Of a stretch of 64,000 bases of DNA, positions 43,744-52,415 are shown piece by piece. How positions within the stretch are numbered: position 1 is the stretch's first letter; every line of letters starts with the position of its first letter. The DNA is taken from NCBI GenBank assembly GCA_964527735.1, contig CAZGPG010000016.1, positions 1 to 64,000 of the forward strand, written 5' to 3'. The notes beneath the pieces are model-generated. The model made no database searches. It was not told the DNA's origin and was given only the letters and a program-made list of their open reading frames with translations. The position numbers and the translations under genes are program-made. Source of the DNA: JBEBVQ01 sp964527735. Lineage in GTDB: Bacteria; Bacteroidota; Bacteroidia; Chitinophagales; Chitinophagaceae.

Positions 43744-45036
43744 CTACTGTACGATCAGCCTGTGCTGAAACCTGTCGTCATTCGCTTCAACAGAAAGAAG
43801 GTACAGCCCACCCGGAAGCCCGGACAGATCGAGGGTTACGTCAAACTCTTTCCCCGGCTGGTCTACCCAAGCCGTACGTACTTTACGGCCGGCAATGTCA
43901 TACAGGTTTATATCAGCCTGTCTGATGCCTGCCGTACCGGCATACTGTATGAAAACCCGGTCTTTTGTGGGATTTGGGTACACACTGAGCGAAGCCGTGC
44001 TCCCTGCCGGTTCACCAACACCTGCCACATCCGTATTTTTGTCGACCGTACGGGCATACATGTTAAAGCAGTCATCCTTGTAAGCTTTTAAGATTACCCA
44101 CTCCCGGTCGCCATTTGCAAACATTTCTTTTGTCGGATGCTCTTCACTGGAGGTAGTTCCGTCAGCAAATTCCCATTCCACCTTGTCATAGTTAGCGCTG
44201 TAATTAAACAGACTGACGGTATTGCCGCCAAAAGGCTGCACCGAAAAGAATGCATAAGGCTGGTATGTACCCATTCGCCAGGTATCCCTCGGAGTCTTCA
44301 GCACAATACTGTCTGATACCTGCTGAATGACGGCACATTGTGCACTATCGAGATCACTGGCCCATCTCAATGGCGCCAGCGGCATACCGGCCACTTTCTT
44401 TTTGAATATCGTATTATACATGGCGCAGGTGATCGCATAAGCTCCGTAGGCATTGGGATGGATGTCCCCGACCGCTTCCCACAACATCATACCCCGGTTT
44501 ACATACAAATGCCGCAACACCTCTCCGGCCGGAGCCATAGAAACCTTACCAGCATCCGACAGGCTCTGTATCGTGCGCAGCATCTGGGATTGGATATTTG
44601 AATAATCCTGTTTATGCGCATCAGCATAACCACTGATACCGTTGGATATCTCATACAGGATGATCTGGGCACATGGACTATACCGATAGATTGAATCTTT
44701 CATTTTGCTGAGGTATCCGTTAAGCACCTGTACCGACGGCTGCCCGTACGACTCATAGCTCCCCGGCTGCAGAATGACATAATCCCAGGTTTTGCTCCGG
44801 ATAAGCTTATACAACTCGGGGTTATCCATATGGTGAACAAAGCCTGTATTGCCCACTGTATGCTGGGATACCACAACTTTATCGCCGGCGGCATTGGCCA
44901 TCTGGCTGAAAGTAGTGGGCATCCCGTAAAAATAAGTAAGACTGTTGCCTACGAATAATACATGCTGGGCATCAGCTTGCGCATGGCCCCATACCGGAAA
45001 CAGAAGCACGGTTGCCGCGAATAGAAGTCGTTTCAT
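43744..45036 (-). CDS. T9SS-exported SGNH/GDSL-type hydrolase
   Basis: A 430-residue secreted protein with a signal peptide ending VWGHAQ. An SGNH hydrolase domain spans about 24-220: nucleophile Ser32 in FVGNSLTYFYG, Gly/Asn-type blocks HTVGNTGF and YVILQPGSYES, and the C-terminal Asp191-x-His193 in VGDIHPNAYG. A PKD-like unit (about 270-330, YDKVEWEFADGTTSSEEHP) follows. The type A T9SS sorting domain is VYPNPTKDRVFIQY to RLIVQ. It is probably a surface or secreted esterase acting on acetylated polysaccharide or lipid; the substrate is unknown. It lies upstream of the protease operon, separated by a palindromic element. Confidence 0.9.
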   Translation of the reverse strand: MKRLLFAATVLLFPVWGHAQADAQHVLFVGNSLTYFYGMPTTFSQMANAAGDKVVVSQHTVGNTGFVHHMDNPELYKLIRSKTWDYVILQPGSYESYGQPSVQVLNGYLSKMKDSIYRYSPCAQIILYEISNGISGYADAHKQDYSNIQSQMLRTIQSLSDAGKVSMAPAGEVLRHLYVNRGMMLWEAVGDIHPNAYGAYAITCAMYNTIFKKKVAGMPLAPLRWASDLDSAQCAVIQQVSDSIVLKTPRDTWRMGTYQPYAFFSVQPFGGNTVSLFNYSANYDKVEWEFADGTTSSEEHPTKEMFANGDREWVILKAYKDDCFNMYARTVDKNTDVAGVGEPAGSTASLSVYPNPTKDRVFIQYAGTAGIRQADINLYDIAGRKVRTAWVDQPGKEFDVTLDLSGLPGGLYLLSVEANDDRFQHRLIVQ

Positions 45037-45204
45037 GGACCAAAGCTACTGCCGCGTATAATTTTGGAGCCCCGTAAAAATACTAAATTTTCCAGGCGTA
45101 TAAATCGGTATTTGTACTGAGGCGTCTAAAAATAAAAGCTACGCCAAATAGCTTATCCAAACAGATCACCATCTCTTTGTCACAATGTCATCCTCCTGTA
45201 GAGC

Positions 45205-46116
45205 TTATTGTTTTTTTAGAACAATATTGTCGGATTCCAATTGATGGGCAGTCAAATATTCATCAATATCCTCAACACGCTCAATAGCGCCCGACTGCAG
45301 AATAACATACGGCAGATATCCCAGCTCTGCCAATAATGCTACGGCTTTTTTATGTTCATTGTTCTGCCGCCGGGGCGTAAGATATTCCATAACGAGTACC
45401 GTGGCATGAGATTGAAAAAAACGGACGCCCCCGAGCATGGCTTTATACTCGGCCCCCTCCACATCCATTTTAATGAGATCAGGGATAAAAGATGCTTTTC
45501 CGGTTATGGCATCAATCGTCGTTGCCGGTACCTCAACGGTTACCGGCTTAAACTCCGAAAACCATGCTTCATTACTGAACTGCGCTGCATTCAGTGAATT
45601 ATATTCGGAATATAACGTTGGGAACTCAAAAAAAGTCAGCATACCCGCAGTATCTGATACTGCTTCTTTAAACGTGGTAATATTAGACCTGCGTGTACTG
45701 TTCTCCTGAAGTAATGCAAAACTTTTATCTGCAGGTTCAAAGGCGAATACTTTGCCGGTCGCGCCTACCAGCTCCGATGCCAGCAACGAAAAATAACCAT
45801 AATGTGCACCGATATCCAGAAATCTGCTGCCTGGAAACAAATTTAAAATCAGAAACCGGGCCAGCCTTATTTCTGAACCATGCGATTTTCCTCCCGTCAG
45901 GTAAATATCCGTGGCCGCCGGCAAATCCACTTTCATTTCGTCTGAATAAAAAAGGGAGGCATTTTTCCTGATTTCCTTTTTAGTTTTCGGGTAAATAATT
46001 TTTGTAAAAAAAATGGCGTAAACATACCTGAAAGGGTGATGTAACAAGCGATTCCATCTTGAAGATGCAAGCGTTTCAACAGTATTTAATTGCTTTAGCA
46101 GAATATCTTTATTCAT
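45205..46116 (-). CDS. FkbM family methyltransferase
   Basis: A 303-residue protein with an SAM-dependent methyltransferase core of the FkbM type. The SAM motif is FLDIGAHYGYFSLLASEL, motif II FAFEPADKSFALLQ, and the conserved DLIKMDVEGAEYKAML block marks the family. The N-terminal about 90 residues are poorly conserved. FkbM proteins methylate hydroxyl groups, often on glycans or polyketides; no glycosyltransferase or biosynthetic gene lies beside it, so the substrate is unknown. Confidence 0.88.
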   Translation of the reverse strand: MNKDILLKQLNTVETLASSRWNRLLHHPFRYVYAIFFTKIIYPKTKKEIRKNASLFYSDEMKVDLPAATDIYLTGGKSHGSEIRLARFLILNLFPGSRFLDIGAHYGYFSLLASELVGATGKVFAFEPADKSFALLQENSTRRSNITTFKEAVSDTAGMLTFFEFPTLYSEYNSLNAAQFSNEAWFSEFKPVTVEVPATTIDAITGKASFIPDLIKMDVEGAEYKAMLGGVRFFQSHATVLVMEYLTPRRQNNEHKKAVALLAELGYLPYVILQSGAIERVEDIDEYLTAHQLESDNIVLKKQ

Positions 46117-46420
46117 CTTGTAGTTACGGGTTCACTGCTGCAAATTACATTTACTCCGGAAAAAGCAGCGGAAAGAACAGCCCGGGTGGGCAATTGGGGT
46201 ATGGTTGCGAGCTTTGGGATACACGATCGACACATCCGGCCCGCATCAGCACATTATTTCCAACCGGTAAAAAAGAAATAAAAACCATTTAGGGCATTAA
46301 GAAGTCAAGAACATTCTGCTCACCAAATCTTAATGGCCTTACTCCCTTAATGTGCTCAATGGTAAAAAAACAAAACCCTGAAGAAGCCAAGTACCTGAAG
46401 AACAATTTTTAAGAACCCAC
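46117..46420. terminator. Intergenic region with an imperfect hairpin downstream of tatA
   Basis: No gene is visible in these about 300 bases. Arms at 46284-46318 and 46329-46363 (starting ACCATT and ending AATGGT on the plus strand) pair imperfectly, roughly 24 of 35 positions. On the minus strand the structure is followed by a T-rich run, as expected for the tatA transcript terminator. The rest should hold the upstream region of the FkbM gene; no promoter match was found. Confidence 0.5.
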
Positions 46421-46609
46421 TTATCGGCTGTCAGTCTTATCCGCGCTGTCCGATTGACCGTCTTTCGCATCTTTGAATTCCTTCATGCCTTTCCCCAGAC
46501 CCCGCATCAGCTCAGGAATTTTACGGCCGCCAAAAACCAGAAGCACCACGACCAGGATAATAACCCATTCCCATCCTCCGGGCATAGATATCAAAAATAA
46601 AGTTGCCAT
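46421..46609 (-). CDS. tatA: Twin-arginine translocase subunit TatA/E
   Basis: A 62-residue protein with the TatA pattern: a short periplasmic N-terminus, one transmembrane helix (WEWVIILVVVLLVFGG), the conserved FGxxKIPEL hinge (FGGRKIPELMRGLGKG), an amphipathic helix and a charged tail. It forms the protein-conducting element of the Tat pathway with TatC, whose gene is not in the window. ActB, with its RRDFLK motif, is a plausible substrate. It is a stand-alone gene followed by a hairpin. Confidence 0.96.
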   Translation of the reverse strand: MATLFLISMPGGWEWVIILVVVLLVFGGRKIPELMRGLGKGMKEFKDAKDGQSDSADKTDSR

Positions 46610-46691
46610 AATAGCAGATTTAAGTTCAAAATTACAACTATTTAATTTATGCCGTCTATTACGTTATTCATATTCGTTTGTCCATACATAC

Positions 46692-46722
46692 TTTGCCGTT
46701 ATGTGTTATACCTGTAACTTTG
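46692..46722 (+). promoter_or_regulatory. Predicted promoter of gcvP (full -33/-7 match)
   Basis: TTTG (46692-46695), exactly 19 bases, then TAACTTTG (46715-46722), a complete consensus match. It lies about 74 bases before the gcvP ATG. Confidence 0.7.
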
Positions 46723-46795
46723 CGCTGCCAGACCGGAGGCCGGACATCTACTGTCTGCCCGGGCCGGGTAATGATCATCTAATTCAAATAATCTT

Positions 46796-49678
46796 ATGAA
46801 TTTATTCGCGCTTCAGAATCGTGAATTTGCCGGCCGGCACCTGGGTCCGCGTGACCGGGACGTACCGGATATGCTGCAAACAATCGGCGTTACCGATATG
46901 GATGAATTGATTGCCCGGACTGTGCCGGACGCTATCCGGATGCAGCACCGGCTCGATACCCCTCCTGCCATGAGCGAGGCGGAATACCTCCGTTTCATTA
47001 AGGATGTATCCATGAAAAACCAGGTCTTCCGTACTTATATTGGCCAGGGATATTATGATACGCACACACCCAGTGTAATCCTCCGGAATGTCTTTGAGAA
47101 TCCGGGATGGTACACTCAGTACACACCTTACCAGGCGGAAATATCACAAGGCCGGCTCGAGAGCCTGCTCAATTTCCAGACCGTAGTCAGTGACCTGACT
47201 GGTCTGCCGATTGCCAACGCCTCTCTGCTGGATGAAGCCACTGCCGCCGCAGAAGCGATGGGCATGTTTTTCCATAGCCTGAATAAAATAAATAGTCCGG
47301 AGCGGCCAAAATTCTTTGTGGATCATGATGTATTCCCGCAAACGCTTGATGTACTGCATACCCGCGCAACCCCGCTGGGCATAGAACTGGTATCCGGCGA
47401 CTACCGGACGGCCGTTATAGATAACAGTTTCTGTGGCGCACTGGTGCAATATCCCAACGATAAAGGCTCTGTTGAAGACTACCGCGACTTCATCAGCCGT
47501 GTGCATGCCGCCGGGGCATTCGTGGCTATGGCCACAGATCTGCTGGCGCTGACGCTGCTGAAAGCACCCGGCGAACTGGATGCAGACGTAGCGCTGGGAT
47601 CGGCTCAACGTTTCGGGGTACCCCTGGGATTCGGTGGGCCTCATGCCGCGTTCTTTGCTGTAAAAGAAGATTTCAAACGCAGCATACCCGGCCGTATCAT
47701 CGGTGTAAGTATAGACGAAGACGGACACCGCGCACTCCGTATGGCGCTGCAAACCCGCGAACAGCATATCAAGCGCGAAAAAGCAACTTCCAATATCTGT
47801 ACTGCACAGGCGCTGCTCGCAAACATGGCCGCCATGTATGCTGTCTATCACGGACCCGATGGTCTCAAACGCATCGCCAAACGCGTATCACTGCTCACAC
47901 ATACACTGGCCGAAAGCCTGAAAGAATACGGATACACCGTTTTATCAGAATCATACTTTGATACAATAGCGGTGAAAACCGGTAATAGCGCCGCAATCCG
48001 TGAAAAGGCCGAAGCTTCCGGGATCAACTTCCGCTATTTCAATACAGACGGACTTATCGGTATCTCACTTGATGAAACTACTACCACTTCCGATCTGGCC
48101 GACATACTGGCTCTATTTACGGCAGACAGCGATGATGCGGTAAGCTTCGTTATTGAAGATGACAAAATATTGTCGGGTATTCCTTCGGGCCTGGTACGGA
48201 CTTCGGAGTTTATGACCCACGAGGTTTTCAATGCGCACCACAGTGAATCGCAGATGATGCGGTATATAAAAATACTCGAGAACAAAGACCTTTCGCTCAA
48301 TACCAGCATGATCTCACTCGGCTCCTGCACCATGAAGCTGAATGCAGCAACCGAAATGATCCCGGTAAGCTGGACACATTGGTCCAAAATACACCCCTTT
48401 GCTCCCGGTAGCCAGACTGGCGGATACCAGCATATCGCAAAAGAGCTGGGCAGCTATTTGTGTAAGATCACAGCATTTGACGCATGCAGCCTGCAACCCA
48501 ATAGCGGCGCACAAGGCGAATATGCAGGTCTGCTTGCCATCCGCGGCTATCATGAAAGCCGTAATGAAGCACACCGTAACATCATGCTCATCCCGATCTC
48601 TGCACACGGCACCAACCCTGCTTCTGCGGTGATGGCCGGCTACAAGGTAGTAGTTGTAAAGGCGCTTGAAAACGGGTATATCGACGTGGAGGATCTCAAG
48701 GCCAAAGCGGCACAGCATGCTGCCAGCCTTGCGGGGATCATGATCACTTATCCCTCCACCTACGGAGTATACGAGGAAACCGTAAAGGAAATTATACAGA
48801 TCGTGCACGATCACGGCGGGCAGGTATATATGGACGGCGCCAACATGAACGCACAGGTAGGCCTTACCGCTCCCGGTCTGATCGGCGCGGACGTTTGCCA
48901 TCTGAACCTGCATAAGACCTTCGCTATTCCGCATGGCGGCGGTGGTCCCGGCATGGGCCCGATTTGCGTGAAGGCACACCTCGCTCCCTTCCTGCCCGGC
49001 CATATATGCCTGGAGCATGCAAACACAACCACCAACGCTGTATCAGCCGCGGCTTACGGTTCTGCCAGCATCCTGCTCATCAGCTATGCATATATCCGGT
49101 TGCTCGGCTTCGAAGGATTAAGAGAAGCCACCGAATACGCTATCCTGAATGCAAACTATATGCGCGCAAGGCTCCAGGACGCTTACGAAGTGCTTTATAC
49201 CGGTACAGGAGGCACCTGTGCGCATGAGTTTATCATTGATCTCCGCCCCTTCAAGAAAACAGCGGAAATCGAAGCGGAAGACGTAGCTAAACGTCTTATG
49301 GACTATGGATTTCATGCACCTACCATGAGCTTCCCGGTACCCGGCACGATCATGATCGAGCCTACCGAATCAGAAGACAAAGCAGAGCTCGACCGCTTCT
49401 GCGATGCCATGCTGCAGATAAGAGAAGAGATCCGTGCCATTGAAGAAGGCCATGCCGACAAAAAAGACAATCTGCTGAAGAATGCCCCGCATATACAGAC
49501 AGAAGTTGTGGCTTCGGAATGGAATCATAGCTATAGCCGCGAAGAAGCTGCATTCCCGTTACCCTATGTCCGGACGAACAAATTCTGGCCTTCGGTAAAA
49601 CGGGTGAATAACACCGCCGGTGACCGGAACCTGATCTGTACCTGCGAACCTATAGAATCCTATATGGAAACCGCATAA
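46796..49678 (+). CDS. gcvP: Glycine dehydrogenase (decarboxylating), P protein
   Basis: A 960-residue single-chain P protein of the glycine cleavage system, the homodimeric-type length. It decarboxylates glycine with pyridoxal phosphate and passes the aminomethyl group to the lipoyl H protein. The PLP Lys is in HLNLHKTFAIPHGGGGPG near residue 705. N-terminal signature FAGRHLGPRD and mid-chain NTSMISLGSCTMKLN are present. Other gcv genes are not adjacent. It is followed by a strong hairpin shared with the convergent RidA gene. Confidence 0.97.
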   Translation: MNLFALQNREFAGRHLGPRDRDVPDMLQTIGVTDMDELIARTVPDAIRMQHRLDTPPAMSEAEYLRFIKDVSMKNQVFRTYIGQGYYDTHTPSVILRNVFENPGWYTQYTPYQAEISQGRLESLLNFQTVVSDLTGLPIANASLLDEATAAAEAMGMFFHSLNKINSPERPKFFVDHDVFPQTLDVLHTRATPLGIELVSGDYRTAVIDNSFCGALVQYPNDKGSVEDYRDFISRVHAAGAFVAMATDLLALTLLKAPGELDADVALGSAQRFGVPLGFGGPHAAFFAVKEDFKRSIPGRIIGVSIDEDGHRALRMALQTREQHIKREKATSNICTAQALLANMAAMYAVYHGPDGLKRIAKRVSLLTHTLAESLKEYGYTVLSESYFDTIAVKTGNSAAIREKAEASGINFRYFNTDGLIGISLDETTTTSDLADILALFTADSDDAVSFVIEDDKILSGIPSGLVRTSEFMTHEVFNAHHSESQMMRYIKILENKDLSLNTSMISLGSCTMKLNAATEMIPVSWTHWSKIHPFAPGSQTGGYQHIAKELGSYLCKITAFDACSLQPNSGAQGEYAGLLAIRGYHESRNEAHRNIMLIPISAHGTNPASAVMAGYKVVVVKALENGYIDVEDLKAKAAQHAASLAGIMITYPSTYGVYEETVKEIIQIVHDHGGQVYMDGANMNAQVGLTAPGLIGADVCHLNLHKTFAIPHGGGGPGMGPICVKAHLAPFLPGHICLEHANTTTNAVSAAAYGSASILLISYAYIRLLGFEGLREATEYAILNANYMRARLQDAYEVLYTGTGGTCAHEFIIDLRPFKKTAEIEAEDVAKRLMDYGFHAPTMSFPVPGTIMIEPTESEDKAELDRFCDAMLQIREEIRAIEEGHADKKDNLLKNAPHIQTEVVASEWNHSYSREEAAFPLPYVRTNKFWPSVKRVNNTAGDRNLICTCEPIESYMETA

Positions 49679-49703
49679 CACAGGCGGTTTCATCCGTACG
49701 AAT

Positions 49704-49746
49704 AAAGGATCCCGCGTAATACAGACCTGTATACGCAGGATCCTTT
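49704..49746. terminator. Bidirectional hairpin between convergent gcvP and RidA genes
   Basis: Left arm 49704-49724 (AAAGGATCC then GCGTA) pairs with right arm 49727-49746 (ending GGATCCTTT) with one bulge and one mismatch and almost no loop. CTTTTT follows on the plus strand. It should stop gcvP transcription and possibly that of the RidA gene. Confidence 0.7.
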
Positions 49747-49751
49747 ACTTT

Positions 49752-50156
49752 TTACAATAATGACAACGGCAGCGACAGCGCCGCAATCACCGATATTTCC
49801 ACATGAACACCCCGTGGCAGACCGGCCACCTGAACCGTTTCCCGCGCGGGCGCTGTTTCTTCGTCAAAATATTTTCCATATACGCCGTTTACCTGCGCGA
49901 ATGCGGACATATCCGTCAGGAATATCGTAGACTTTACCACATCGGAAAAACCCACCCCGGCTGCATGCAGCACAGCCTGCAGGTTTTCCATGACCTTTTC
50001 CGTTTCCGCCTCAATGTTGTCCAGCACCAGATTGCCGGTAGCGGCATCCAGGGGTATCTGGCCGGAAACAAACAAAAAATTACCTGCAGCTACAGCCTGG
50101 TTATACGGGCCTATAGGCGCCGGAGCCTTATCGGTACCAATGATTTTCTTTTCCAT
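49752..50156 (-). CDS. RidA family reactive-enamine/imine deaminase
   Basis: A 134-residue YjgF/YER057c/UK114 protein. Conserved features are IGPYNQAV, FLFVSGQIPLD, the AVLHAAG block, and the substrate-binding Arg in PARETVQVAGLPRG followed by VHVEISVIA with the conserved Glu. RidA hydrolyses reactive 2-aminoacrylate formed by PLP enzymes. Its position next to the PLP-dependent gcvP is suggestive but not evidence of a link. The start is divergent from tsaB with only 35 bases between ATGs. Confidence 0.94.
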   Translation of the reverse strand: MEKKIIGTDKAPAPIGPYNQAVAAGNFLFVSGQIPLDAATGNLVLDNIEAETEKVMENLQAVLHAAGVGFSDVVKSTIFLTDMSAFAQVNGVYGKYFDEETAPARETVQVAGLPRGVHVEISVIAALSLPLSLL

Positions 50157-50174
50157 AGCTGCAAAAATAGCAGT

Positions 50175-50182
50175 TATTTTTG
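50175..50182 (+). promoter_or_regulatory. Predicted -7 element for tsaB with very short leader
   Basis: TATTTTTG matches TAnnTTTG and ends only 9 bases before the tsaB ATG at 50192. The predicted leader is about 5 bases, so the mRNA may be effectively leaderless. The divergent RidA promoter would have to overlap it. Confidence 0.45.
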
Positions 50183-50191
50183 CAGCCGGAT

Positions 50192-50872
50192 ATGACCTAT
50201 ATTTTACAAATTGATACTTCTGCCGGCCAGGGTACCGTAGCGCTTACAGCCAACGGCGAGCCGGTTGCTGTGATCGTAAACGAGCAGCTGCGCGACCATG
50301 CCGCCACCATTCACCGCATGACGGAAGAAGCGCTTACCACTGCCGGTATTGGCATGGAACGCTTACATGCCATAGCTGTTTGTGCCGGTCCGGGGTCTTA
50401 CACGGGTCTCCGCATCGGGCTGGCAGTGGCCAAAGGTTTTTGTTATGCGCTTGATATACCGCTGATCCTGCACAACAAGCTAACCCTTCTGGCACACCAG
50501 GCGATCACCATAAAGCCGCCGGAGACTGATACATTATATGCAGTGATCTGCAAAGCGAGAGCCGGGGAATACTTTGCCGCCTGCTATAATACCGCCCTGC
50601 AACCGGCGCTTGAGCCGCAACATATACACCACGACCAGCTTATTATATGGCTGCAATCGGTTGCAAGCAGGCTGGAAGTGATCACCGACCAGGAAAATCC
50701 GGATATGTCATTGGTTATTACAGCATATATCCGTTATCATCCCCTTGAAAAAATTGATATAAAAACATGGGGCATTCTGACATATAAAGATTATAAAATT
50801 GGCCAAACTGCTGATCTGGCTACTTCGACGCCATTTTACATGAAAGACGTCCATATAAATAAAACAAAGTAA
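50192..50872 (+). CDS. tsaB: tRNA threonylcarbamoyladenosine modification protein TsaB
   Basis: A 226-residue ASKHA-fold protein, the TsaB subunit that works with TsaD and TsaE to make t6A37 on ANN-decoding tRNAs. Visible hallmarks are the N-terminal YILQIDTSAGQGTVAL strand pair, NEQLRDHAATIHRM with the conserved HA and H, and AVCAGPGSYTGLRIGLAVAKGF. Start chosen at the ATG at 50192 (MTYILQIDTS); an in-frame TTG 12 bases upstream lies inside the predicted promoter. No tsaD or tsaE is adjacent. Confidence 0.94.
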   Translation: MTYILQIDTSAGQGTVALTANGEPVAVIVNEQLRDHAATIHRMTEEALTTAGIGMERLHAIAVCAGPGSYTGLRIGLAVAKGFCYALDIPLILHNKLTLLAHQAITIKPPETDTLYAVICKARAGEYFAACYNTALQPALEPQHIHHDQLIIWLQSVASRLEVITDQENPDMSLVITAYIRYHPLEKIDIKTWGILTYKDYKIGQTADLATSTPFYMKDVHINKTK

Positions 50873-51065
50873 ATGATCCGGTTAATGAAATTACAAAAAC
50901 AAACAATTTAACTTTAACCTGATCTTAACACCGGCATCCGACCCCTTGTTTGGATTATATTTTATCCTTACGTATGTTTGCATCTGATATGAGAGATGGT
51001 GTGTTATACCATGTTACAGATAGTATCAAATAAGCGTATTAATTAACACTGTAAATTTAGCGTAA

Positions 51066-51428
51066 ATGGAAACAACAATGTCAGGAAACACATTGGTGAT
51101 CCGTAAGGACGAAGGATCCAATGAACAAATCAAACTGGACTACATGGCGGTAAAAAGTGCGGCTATGACCCTTAGGGCCATCAACCACAAGCTTCGCCAG
51201 CAAATTGTAAAGTTGCTGGAGGAGAACAAACGCATGAATGTAACCGATATTTATGTAAAGCTGCGCCTGGAGCAGTCAGTTGCCTCTCAGCACCTGGCAA
51301 TTCTGCGCCGTGCCAATATCGTGCGAACAGAACGTGACGGGAAATTCATCCATTACAGCCTGAACCACGGTCGCATAGCGGCAGTAGCTCAGTTTGTGAA
51401 TGACCTGGTCAATTCCGATGAAGCATGA
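51066..51428 (+). CDS. ArsR-type winged-helix transcription regulator
   Basis: A 120-residue regulator. The winged-helix core spans about 30-110: LRAINHKLRQQIVKLLEE, the recognition helix in LRLEQSVASQHLAILRRANIV, and the wing RTERDGKFIHYSLN. It lacks the Cys pair (ELCVC-type) of metal-sensing ArsR proteins, so a metal effector is unlikely. The gene stands alone with about 190 bases upstream, where I see no clear operator, and ends in an unusual repeat region. Its targets are unknown. Confidence 0.9.
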   Translation: METTMSGNTLVIRKDEGSNEQIKLDYMAVKSAAMTLRAINHKLRQQIVKLLEENKRMNVTDIYVKLRLEQSVASQHLAILRRANIVRTERDGKFIHYSLNHGRIAAVAQFVNDLVNSDEA

Positions 51429-51432
51429 TTCT

Positions 51433-51505
51433 AATTAGCTAATATGCCGATTAGCCAATGGATTGATTGCGATAGACATTAGCTAATCAGCGCATCAGCT
51501 AATTG
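51433..51505. repeat. AATTAGCTAAT-type imperfect inverted repeat
   Basis: Arms 51433-51460 and 51477-51505 are imperfect reverse complements of about 28 bases sharing AATTAGCT and GATTAGC. The same units build the perfect palindrome at 24794-24831, and half an arm appears at 54552-54586. Confidence 0.65.
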
Positions 51506-51532
51506 CCTGATTAATAGGATCATCTTGAACTG

Positions 51533-51568
51533 ATAGCCATACAAAACACGTATGGCTATTTTTTTTTC
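51533..51568 (+). terminator. Rho-independent terminator of the ArsR-type gene
   Basis: ATAGCCATAC, a 7-base loop, GTATGGCTAT, then a run of T. The right arm includes the stop codon of the convergent carbonic anhydrase-like gene (51556-51558). Confidence 0.85.
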
Positions 51569-52173
51569 TCTTCTGCTACGGATTTTCTGATCTGCTCCCA
51601 AGTCTGGTATAGCTGTTCCTGTGCCGGCCGGTTATCCGGCATTTCAGATAAAGGCGCACAGGGCAGCAGGCTGTCATGACAATCGGCCGGCAATGCCTGA
51701 TACAGCTTGGTGCCCATCGTCTTCCATTCGATCATTTCATCGCTTACCTGCTTGATGATTTTCCCCGGATTGCCTACCACAAGCGAGCGGGGCGGGATTT
51801 TAGTATTGGCATTGATGAAAGCCAGCGCGCCGATAATGCTTTCCGCACCGATCACAACATCGTCCATCACCACGGCATTCATCCCTACCAGTGCATTCTT
51901 TCCTATCGTTGCGCCATGGATAACAGCGCCGTGCCCGATATGCGCTCCCTCTTCAAGCACCACAGTGACACCGGGAAACATATGGATCGTGCAATTTTCC
52001 TGCACATTGCAGCCGTCCCCGATCACGATCGCACCCCAGTCGCCCCGTAAGGCAGCCCCAGGCCCGATATAAACATCCCTGCCGATGACGACATTGCCCG
52101 TTACCACCGCCTGCGGATGCACAAAAGCAGTGGGATGCACGACCGGCACAAAACCCTTGAACGCGTAAAACAT
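51556..52173 (-). CDS. Gamma-carbonic anhydrase/PaaY-like hexapeptide-repeat protein
   Basis: A 205-residue left-handed beta-helix protein starting at the ATG at 52171-52173 (MFYAFKGFVPVV). Hexapeptide repeats run from about 15 to 140, such as AVVTGNVVIGRDVYIGPG, and the His residues expected for zinc are in CTIHMF, AHIGHGAVIHG. The sequence is closest in layout to PaaY/CaiE-type proteins. True carbonic anhydrase or acyl-CoA thioesterase activity cannot be decided from sequence. The C-terminal about 60 residues are helical and end EEKKK, whose codons form the terminator of the convergent gene. Confidence 0.88.
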   Translation of the reverse strand: MFYAFKGFVPVVHPTAFVHPQAVVTGNVVIGRDVYIGPGAALRGDWGAIVIGDGCNVQENCTIHMFPGVTVVLEEGAHIGHGAVIHGATIGKNALVGMNAVVMDDVVIGAESIIGALAFINANTKIPPRSLVVGNPGKIIKQVSDEMIEWKTMGTKLYQALPADCHDSLLPCAPLSEMPDNRPAQEQLYQTWEQIRKSVAEEKKK

Positions 52174-52415
52174 AATCAAAAATAACAGTCATTGTTCATA
52201 ACTCATAATTAAAAACCTGTGGGCGAATGATTATTCGCCCCTATAATCATTATTTATTTGCCATTCATTGGGCAATCACGCAGGATTGCCCCTACAGTCA
52301 TAATTCATAATTTCTCCCTCAAAATATCTTATATTTGCGGGAATATTTTTACTTTACAAACAGATAACCGGGCCACACTTGCTACAAACACTGATTCCCG
52401 GTTTTTTTACTTCTC
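52174..52415. repeat. Intergenic region with GGGCGAAT-type palindromes and a promoter-like element
   Basis: Two short palindromes: GGGCGAATGA paired with TTATTCGCCC at 52221-52240, and GGGCAATC paired with GATTGCCC at 52270-52291, both followed by CCTA. Fragments of the TCATAATTCATAA repeat flank them (about 52196-52210 and 52299-52312). TATATTTG at 52330-52337 is a likely -7 element for the DUF4290 gene, giving a leader of about 70 bases. Confidence 0.6.

Noticed and set aside
46722..46796. Possible glycine riboswitch upstream of gcvP
   Set aside because: The 74-base leader is too short for a standard aptamer and lacks the conserved glycine-riboswitch core sequences.
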